A stretch of DNA of 64,000 nucleotides from Neoscytalidium dimidiatum (Eukaryota; Ascomycota; Dothideomycetes; Botryosphaeriales; Botryosphaeriaceae), in assembly GCA_037367355.1 (NCBI GenBank), contig CM074705.1, positions 62,001-126,000 of the forward strand, written 5' to 3'. Below are positions 57,011 to 64,000 of this stretch, piece by piece. How positions within the stretch are numbered: position 1 is the first letter of the stretch; every line of letters starts with the position of its first letter. A model generated the notes under the pieces. It worked only from the letters and a program-made list of their open reading frames with translations, was not told the DNA's origin and did not search any database. Position numbers and translations under genes: made by a program.

Positions 57011-57874
57011 CATAAGCATGACGAATTGCAGTCGATCTGATATCAGCATGCAATAGCTCTAAGCAACAACATATGCTCCGCCGAGACTCGGCCCAATCGG
57101 AATATTTCCTTCAAGAAATTCGGTGAACTTAATATCGAGCGCGATGATTGGGCACTTATGTTCGCACACTACTCGAGAGCATATCACACACAACAAGCTG
57201 AATAGTTGGTCCGGCTCTGTAAGATCCTAAGGAAATGAAAAGCCCCATTACGCAGCTATGTAGTCAGTCGAGTCAAGCCTTTGGTGGTACTGTTCTCGGT
57301 AAGATGCAGATCGGACTCAGCGTAGCCAATGAGATGCTATGAGACTTCCGAACTTGATAATTAGGCTACGGAATCCGGTTGTTCTAGTCGTAGTTGATCT
57401 CCGAATGCACTCGATTGTCCGAAAATTTGTAAGACGGCTCGTTACAAAGATGCAAACAAAATACGAGTCGGTGTAGATCAAGGGCGCGAGGGTCACTAGC
57501 GCAGATGCTGCAGTATACAATAAAGCAACATGGCGTTTTCTAGTTGCCATTGGGAAGAAAAACGGGCGTGGTGGAGAATCGGAGTTCGGAGACGGAGTTC
57601 TCATGTCAAAAGTCGGAGCCCGGGGTCGATGCAACACGACTCGTCTCACACGCGGATGTACAGCCAAGGGTGCGGGACAGCTGTCCCTGGGCACAGTACT
57701 CCGAGCATTGCTGTACTCCGACAGAGTGGAATGGGGTGGCAGCAAATGACACAAATACGCGGGCTGGGGAGTCTTGCTTCTGCAGCAGTAGGTGCCCGTT
57801 CTTTTGCTTTTCCCCTCCCCTTCGAGATAATCCCCACCGTACAATCGCCTTACCCAGCAACCGGGGTCGCGAAC

Positions 57875-59629
57875 ATGTTTAAGTCCCTTAGCCGCAAGCA
57901 GCGGCTATCGCTGACCATAGCGATTTCATTTAGCTTCTTCGTCGCCGAGATATCTGGTCCGTTTCACGCCCAACCTCTCCGTTTCATGGTTCTGACGATT
58001 CCATCATCACAGCCGGCTTCTACACCAGATCCTTGGCTCTCGTAGCCGATGCTTTCCATTATGTGCGTCCCAAGGCCACAATGTGCAATATCAGCGCAAG
58101 GGCTAATGAGGGGAAATAGATGAACGATCTTATCGGCTTCATAGTCGCGCTCGTTGCCGTCCAGGTAAGCGGCATGGCCAAGCTCAACCCCGCCCAACCA
58201 AGGTGCAGCTTATCTGACCGCCATTCTCAGGCCACCGAGCGCGGCATTTCTCCGCAAGGCTTCTCATTCGGCTGGGCAAGAGCGCAGCTGCTTGGCGCCT
58301 TCTTCAACGGCGTGTTCTTGCTCGCGCTCGGCTTGAGCATCTTCTTGCAGTCCATTGAGCGCTTCATCTCTCTAGAGCGTATGCGTGCCCGGGAGAAGGA
58401 GCTCTAAAACATGACCAGGAGGCTGACCAGGACTGGAACAGATGTCAACAATCCCTTGATTGTCTTGATAGTGGGCAGCGTTGGCCTGACGCTCAACATC
58501 ATAACCGCTGCCTTTCTTCACGGTGCGTGTGTTCCCGAACCAGCTTGGAATGCGGCCTAACGGGGAACTGCAGAGCATGACCACGACCATGGCCACAGCC
58601 ACGGTCATGGTGAACATTCGCACGGGGATGAATCCAGTGGAGAACATGCCGACGGAGTGGAACTGCCAGTAGGTGCCCCTTGCTGGTGGTGACATGGCGG
58701 ACAGTTCGTTGGCGTGCTCACACAGCTTGACCCATTCAGGAAGGCCACAGCCATGCCGAGCACATCCATCGCACCGCCCAGTTGAAGCCTTCAGGCTACG
58801 ACTTGGGCATGATGGGCGTCATCGTCCACGTCTTGGGCGACGCGTTCAACAACATCGCCGTAATCACCGCTGCGCTGGTCATCTGGCTGGTCAAGTCCGA
58901 AGCGCGCTTCTACGCTGACCCGGCATTGAGCACAGTCATTGCGCTCATGATCCTCGCTTCCGCCATACCGCTCAGTAAGGCCATCCCGAACCGTCCTCCT
59001 CCACCTCCTCCTCACCCGCCAGAAAAAAGAGGCTTACCAACGCTACTGTAGCTAAGCGAAGCGGCACCATTCTGCTCCAGAGCGCGCCGCCCGGCGTGCG
59101 GCTGGACGACGTGAAACACGACCTCGAAATGGTGAGTGGACCTGGCGATCACCGTCAGCCGTTTGACATTGATTCGTCTCTTCCTGCCCGATGTGCCTGA
59201 GCACGCACCCGCCCGGCCAGTCAATTTTTTTGAACGTGCGACGCGCTGACCGTTGATCTTTCTGTTCGCACATCGCAGATCCCCGGGGTGCGCTCGGTCC
59301 ACGAGCTGCATGTTTGGCGGCTGGACCAGAAGAAGGCGATCGCGTCGGCGCACGTGGTCGTCAACGAGGAGTCTCTGTCGACGTTCATGCAGAAGGCCCA
59401 GACGGTCAGCGAGTGCCTGCATGCCTACGGCATCCACTCGGCCACCCTGCAGCCGGAGCTGGCCGCGCCCAGCGTGTCTTCGTCGACGGCCGACGTTGTG
59501 GACGGTAGCGGCAGTGGCGATGGCGCGGCAGGCGGCGGCGGCGAGGGGTTGAGGCAGCGGACAACGGGTCTGGCCAGCTGCCGGTTGACGTGCGGAAATG
59601 TATGCGAGCCGCTGATGTGCTGCAATTGA
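57875..59629 (+). CDS. zinc-type cation diffusion facilitator (Zrc1/Cot1-like)
   Basis: Nine exons: 57875-57956, 58013-58062, 58120-58164, 58231-58378, 58442-58522, 58574-58668, 58740-58974, 59052-59131, 59279-59629, giving 388 residues. Six transmembrane helices are seen. Helix 2 has ADAFHYMND and helix 5 has VHVLGDAFNN; each supplies the His-X3-Asp metal site typical of Zn-CDF proteins. The loop between helices 4 and 5 is His-rich (EHDHDHGHSHGHGEHSHGD), as in vacuolar zinc transporters Zrc1 and Cot1. The C-terminal cytosolic domain follows (VRSVHELHVWRLDQKKAI). The protein should move zinc (perhaps cobalt) from cytosol into vacuole by proton exchange. A Ser/Gly-rich tail and cysteines at the end are unusual. 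Small exons make boundaries less certain, but every junction keeps frame. Confidence 0.9.
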
Positions 59630-60409
59630 CGTATCAAAAGTCTGCCTTGCTCCTCTCTGTAAGGCTCACTCAGGGCGCCTGAACGCGTCGCTGAGGACAT
59701 GTGGCTAGAAAAAAAAAAAACAAGAGGCAGCGTGCTTGGTGTTTCTTGGGACTCCATCACGAGGCCTTCCGGCCGCGCGGGATTTGTTCTCGAAAGGCGT
59801 TTCTACTCCTCTGACCGGTCAAGTCTGATGAGGAGTCGCGGAATGACGTCTTGACGACGGCGGAGCTACCCGGCGAATGGCAGCCCGCCGCTCCAACTCC
59901 GACAGCAATCGTCTCAACCCGCCAGGCAATCCCGGTGGCTGAAACCGCTCCGCGCCCAGCATGCCAATTGAAAGACTATCCAGCATCGCATACCCCAACC
60001 GCTTCTCTTCCACTTGCTGAGCCCTCGGCGCATGATATCCGTGATGCAAGCCGTAGCGACTCGTCCGCCCTGCCCGCCACCCCATTGGCCGTGCTTCAGG
60101 ACACCTATAGCCATACTCGACCTTTTCAACTGCCAGAAAGACCCACTGACAAGAGCTGTGCCTAGAGCATCCAAGGCCGGCCAGAGTCGCAGCCAAGTTA
60201 GTCCAAGTTCACTGCCACAACCGCCCACTCGCGCGCTCAGAAAAACACAGCAGCTATAACAACCCCGCCGAGGGCCCTTCCCTCATCGCAGACCCACTGG
60301 CGCATTGACTGCTTCATCCGACTCCCTCGCAATAACCTCTCCTTCCGAGACATCTCAAATCCCTTGCCCGCCCTCCCCGTTGTCCTATCACCGGCCACAA
60401 CCTCCCAAC
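59630..60409. other. intergenic between tandem CDF genes
   Basis: About 780 bases holding the end of the first CDF gene and the promoter and leader of the second. An A-run (about 59709-59720) is the only simple repeat. Open frames here have no motifs. Confidence 0.45.
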
Positions 60410-62096
60410 ATGCCCAATCACGACGACTCTGGCCAACGGCCGAGCAGTCGCACAAGTGTCACTACCGCCGATCCACCCGCAATATCCCAGATCACCACCA
60501 ACTCCAATGCTGCAGGATCGTCTACCCAGAGCGCAGTGGAGCCGCAGAGCTCAAGCACCGTCCGGATCGAGGGCGAGATCCAACTATCCGGCCAGATTCC
60601 TGGAGCAGCAGCAGCAGATCTCCCCACCGCAGGAAACCGCAGCTCCCTACACTTTGAGGGCAATGTTTCACTTTCGAGTCCGACCGCGCAACATCAGCCG
60701 CAGATCCAAAGACCCGCCGTTGGCGAAAGCCAAACAGCAAAGTCTCCATCACACGTCACTACCGAAGGCCTCACCCGGCGCCATCACCACCATGACACCA
60801 GCCGGGGCGACGTCGAGAGCCAAAGCACGCCGCGCCTCCTCCTCTCCGGCGCGGACCCGCTCCAGCTGAAAGCCAAGCTCAAAACCGACAACGAGCTCGA
60901 CTCCATCGGCGCGAACATGGCGCGCAAGCGGCGCACCTGCAACCGGCTCGTCGCGCTGCGCACGAAGAAGCCCGTCCCGCGCGAGCGCGACATCCGGCGG
61001 TACTACGAGGAGCAGAACGCGAGCATCCAGACGTTCCTCAAGAGCGTGGACGAGCACGAGCAGGAGGCGGGCGACGAGCGGGACGGGTCGAACCTCAAGT
61101 ACCGGATCGCGGTCAACGGGTCGCTGGCGGCCAACGTCGTGCTGTCGGCGCTGCAGCTGTACGGCGCGGTGAGCACCGGGTCGCTGTCGCTGTTCACCAC
61201 CATGGCGGACTCCATCTTCGACCCGCTCGCGAACGTGATGCTGCTGCTCACCCACCGCGCCGTGAGGAAGATCGACGGCCACAAGTTCCCCGCCGGCAAG
61301 GCGCGCATCTCGACGGCCGGGAACATCGCGTTTTCGTTCCTCATGTGCGCCGTCTCGCTCATCCTGATCGTCATGTCTGCCCGCGAGCTGGCCGAGGGCC
61401 AGGAGAAGGAGGTCAACGAGTTCCATCTCCCCGCCGTCATCGCCGTGGGCGTGGCGTTCGGGACCAAGCTCGTGCTCTTCCTGTACTGCTGGGCCCTCAA
61501 GGACATCTATTCCCAGGTGCACATGCTGTGGGAGGACCATCGCAACGACCTCTTCATCAACGGGTTCGGTATCTTGACGTCGGTGGGCGGCAGCAAGCTT
61601 AGGTGGTATATCGACCCCATCGGTGCGATTGTGCTGTCTTGCTTGATTGCGTTCCTGTGGAGCAGGACGATGTACGAGGAGTTTCAGTTCCTGATCGGCG
61701 TGAGCGCGGACGTGACGACGCAGCAGCACATGACTTATGTCGGTAAGTTGTCTCCAACTCGACACCGTAGGTTTTGCGAGTTGCTAATGTTCTGTGGCAG
61801 CGATGACGCACTCGGATCTCGTTCTCAAGGTCGACACAGTGCGCGCCTATCACTCAGGACCGCGGCTGGTGGCTGAGGTCGACATCGTCATGGACAGAAA
61901 CCTCAGCCTTGCGGAGAGCCATGACTGTGCCGAGTCGTTGCAGATAAAGCTCGAGCAGCTGCCGAATGTTGAGAGGGCGTTTGTGCACGTGGATTACGAA
62001 GTCACGCATAAGCCGGTGCGTGTTACCCCCGGTCTTCTTGACGATCTTGAAAGCTGATGTTTGTAATAGGAGCATTCTCTGAAGACCCATCTGTAA
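60410..62096 (+). CDS. manganese-type cation diffusion facilitator
   Basis: Exons 60410-61742, 61801-62015 and 62070-62096 give 524 residues. The last 9 codons come from a small exon that restores the family's usual ending; skipping that splice would add 13 other residues. The N-terminal about 200 residues are disordered, Ser/Pro/Gln-rich, with HHHH near 160. Six helices follow. Metal sites are Asp-X3-Asp twice: DSIFD in helix 2 and DHRND in helix 5, the pattern of Mn-CDF proteins (MTP8-11 group) and unlike the His-X3-Asp sites of the zinc gene next door. The cytosolic domain has THSDLVLKVDTVRAYHSG. Expected to carry manganese (or iron) out of the cytosol into an organelle or the medium. Confidence 0.85.
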
Positions 62097-63406
62097 CAGG
62101 AAGTATTGGTTTCGGCACAAGCGGACCATTACTTCTTGTGGATTCTTGGGGAGAGGATTGCTTGTTGAACTTGAAGTACGGTGCTTCACTGAGCAGCCAG
62201 TAGACAAAAAAACAAAGCGGACGGATAGAGGACCAATTTGCTACCGGGCCTAACGACTTGATGAGATAAACCATTTGCGGATGATTTTATTTTCCAACGG
62301 CGCGCACACACAGTTTACGGGTCTATACCTATACGATAGTACATTATTGCGCCTCATGATGATACACACCATACGACGGAAATAGATTGCTTGTGACGAC
62401 GGTGATTCGAGAGATAAGACGATAAGCATTTGAACCCACCCACTGTTGTTACTATATTCTAACTGAATTTAGGTCTGTTCTCATTAACATCATCTTATTT
62501 TTGTCGGCAGCGGGGCCGCTCGATGGTGAGTAGGATTCTGCGTTCAAATTGAGGAGAACGGTTTGTGGACCCACTTCGGCAGTGCGCCTCCTCGGCTGTT
62601 TGCTACGACGGCACAACGACCGGAACGCCAATTCTCCTTGTTTGCCCACCTGCTCAGGAAACCAGTTTCCTCCATCCGCCCAGTGACCTGTACATGCCAT
62701 TTTCTTCTGCTAGCAACTAGCCAAACAATCCCCACGACAACGGTATCTCGGATAGAGCGCGCCTCAACATGATAAGCATCATTCACCATATCCTATGCCA
62801 CGTACGACCATAGGTTATAGAAAGTAACGGATCCCGTTCGCTCTCCGATATTCAAGCTGTGAACCGGGCAATTAGTACTCAAGTGGGTGACCATTGGGGA
62901 ATCCTGCCTGTTGTACGTTCTTTTTTTGACTTTTGGTGTTCCGATTTTTGCACGGGGCTGCGCACTCGCCGTAGTATCACCGTAAGTTTCTCCGTGCGTG
63001 AATGGCACCCAAACTGCTCTCTTTTGCTTTTGAAATCTTCTCAGTCGATCCGGAATCAATCGAACAGAGTTCAAAAACATGGGTTGTTCTATATGCAAGG
63101 ATCACTCGAACTTATTGTGATTTGATTTGATGATCCGACGGACAGGAAGCTGGTGGAAAGACAGTGAATGTTTGCGAATTGGCAAACTATTAACACTACA
63201 AAGTCAGTCAGAACTCGGCTGGGGTATAAGTAATTACCGGTGTCTCTGTACTTCTTCACTTTGCTTCCTCCCTAAATTCATTATTTTGCCAACCCTTACG
63301 AATTAAAAGTTGCCCTTCAGCCTATTGCACCTACACACGGAAGCAGAAAGGGTACACCAGTCAAGAATTTCTCCGCTATCACTACCAAAAAATTGTCTGT
63401 CGAATC
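62097..63406. promoter_or_regulatory. intergenic with promoter of the RNase H-fold gene
   Basis: 1.3 kb, mostly AT-rich. GGGTATAAGTAA at about 63221-63232 is a TATA-like element 175-186 bases before the ATG at 63407. No other gene is supported; frames at 62563-62772 and 62859-63125 lack motifs. Confidence 0.45.
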
Positions 63407-64000
63407 ATGGCCGGCTTCGTGCAGCTAGATATGGCGGAGGAGTTCGCAGAAGTCAATGACGATCGCATCTTCAGAGGCGGCGAAGGTCTCAATGAAATCC
63501 ACAGTCTGGAAGCCTTCGAAGCCGGTCAAGGCGATCGCCCCACGATCATGGCTCCATGTGTGTGTCAGAATTGCGGCAACGTAGTTTGGCATACCGATTC
63601 AATCATGATATCCGTCGACGGGGCATGCCACCGCAACGGCCAACCAGATGCCACTGCAGCCTGTGCCGGCCTCTTCGCCCCGCATTCGCCTCACAACGAA
63701 ACGCATGTCCTCTCTGCTACACCTACACCGACAAGCCAGCGCTCGGAGCTAATGGGAGGTATCAAAGCGATGGAAGCAGCTGGGCGCCTGATTGCCACTT
63801 CTGTTGAAAAGATTTCACAGATCGCCATCAAGGTCGATTCCGCGTACCTGGTTGGCGGTCCGACCCGGTGGGTGTCGAAGTGGGAAGCTCGTGGGTGGAC
63901 GAACGCCAAGGGAGATCCAGTCGTTAATCGAGACCTCTTTCAACAGCTCGAAAGCCGCATCAAGCCCCTTGAGCGTAGCGGTGTTCTGGTCCAGTTTTTC
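63407..64000 (+). CDS. RNase H-fold protein (3'-partial)
   Basis: Open from ATG 63407 to the window end: 198 residues, no intron. The C-terminal part carries an RNase H-type layout: SVDGACHRNGQ with the first Asp (about residue 69), TSQRSELMGGI with the Glu (about 119), and IKVDSAYLVGG with the second Asp (about 146). WVSKWEARGWTNAKGDPVVN follows, as in RNase HI-like domains. The fourth acidic residue would lie beyond the window. Upstream is CVCQNCGNVVWH, a possible Cys4-type zinc site. The family cleaves RNA in RNA-DNA hybrids; fungal genomes hold many copies of this domain, often single or in transposon-derived genes, so role and substrate are uncertain. Confidence 0.8.
   Translation, partial: MAGFVQLDMAEEFAEVNDDRIFRGGEGLNEIHSLEAFEAGQGDRPTIMAPCVCQNCGNVVWHTDSIMISVDGACHRNGQPDATAACAGLFAPHSPHNETHVLSATPTPTSQRSELMGGIKAMEAAGRLIATSVEKISQIAIKVDSAYLVGGPTRWVSKWEARGWTNAKGDPVVNRDLFQQLESRIKPLERSGVLVQFF

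Larger units (their letters stand above)
54426..57874. other. 3.4-kb gene-poor region
   Basis: AT-rich between the P450 (-) and the first CDF gene (+). Contains repeat copies C and D and a possible relic near 56.3-57.0 kb (listed). Open frames at 55279-55938 lack motifs. The CDF promoter should lie near 57.5-57.87 kb, where overlapping frames on both strands are not supported. Confidence 0.45.

Noticed and set aside
57317..58045. Genes on either strand upstream of the zinc CDF
   Set aside because: Frames of 112-175 codons overlap one another, and the first CDF exons explain the only real coding part.
60749..61765. 338-codon antisense frame
   Set aside because: Mirror of the GC-rich CDF coding exon; Arg/Glu/Val-rich low-quality protein and no motifs.

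Overview
The window reads as nuclear DNA of a filamentous ascomycete (Pezizomycotina). The evidence is many 43-90 nt GT-AG introns, ordinary stop codons, families typical of these fungi (hybrid C2H2/Zn2Cys6 regulator, SreA-type GATA repressor, GH11 xylanase, DHA1-like MFS transporter), and one island with the dinucleotide signature of repeat-induced point mutation (RIP). The species cannot be named from sequence alone. All exon joins were made by eye from splice sites, reading frame and family fit.

Layout. 1-3692 (+): MSH6 mismatch-repair gene, missing only its 5' end. 4494-5040: decayed hydrophobic gene. 6028-7893 (+): MFS transporter. 7.9-11.8 kb: gene-poor. 11856-13357 (+): multi-helix membrane protein. 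14317-16099 (-): secreted type-B carboxylesterase. 19200-22480 (+): hybrid zinc-finger regulator. 22693-24314 (-): cytochrome P450 pseudogene. 26537-27262 (+): secreted GH11 xylanase with three GGCTAAA motifs upstream. 27706-31686 (-) and 33501-36419 (+): a divergent pair, alpha-1,4-glucan lyase and an aldos-2-ulose-dehydratase-like enzyme. 36845-37906 (-): secreted protein with the residue pattern of the CD38/ADP-ribosyl cyclase fold. 37.9-41.2 kb: gene-poor. 41225-43433 (+): membrane protein. 43719-45022 (-): PAP2 lipid phosphatase. 46315-47683 (-): SreA-like GATA repressor. 48339-49019: element with 17-bp terminal inverted repeats and a RIP-saturated core. About 50.2-52.3 kb (+): broken NRPS condensation-adenylation remnant. 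52602-54425 (-): intact P450. 54.4-57.9 kb: gene-poor, with repeats and a relic. 57875-59629 and 60410-62096 (both +): two cation diffusion facilitators of different metal classes. 63407-64000 (+): RNase H-fold protein running off the window.

How genes may work together. The clearest system is the lyase/dehydratase pair. A glucan lyase releases 1,5-anhydro-D-fructose from glycogen or starch, and aldos-2-ulose dehydratase converts that sugar through ascopyrone M to microthecin. The two genes are adjacent and divergent around a 1.8-kb spacer, so this looks like a genomic locus for the anhydrofructose pathway. Metal handling is a second theme (SreA-like iron regulator, Zn-type CDF, Mn-type CDF), but physical linkage there may be chance. 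The NRPS remnant beside an intact P450 looks like a dying secondary-metabolite locus. Two gene remnants, the P450 pseudogene, the NRPS remnant and the RIP island show a region under active decay.
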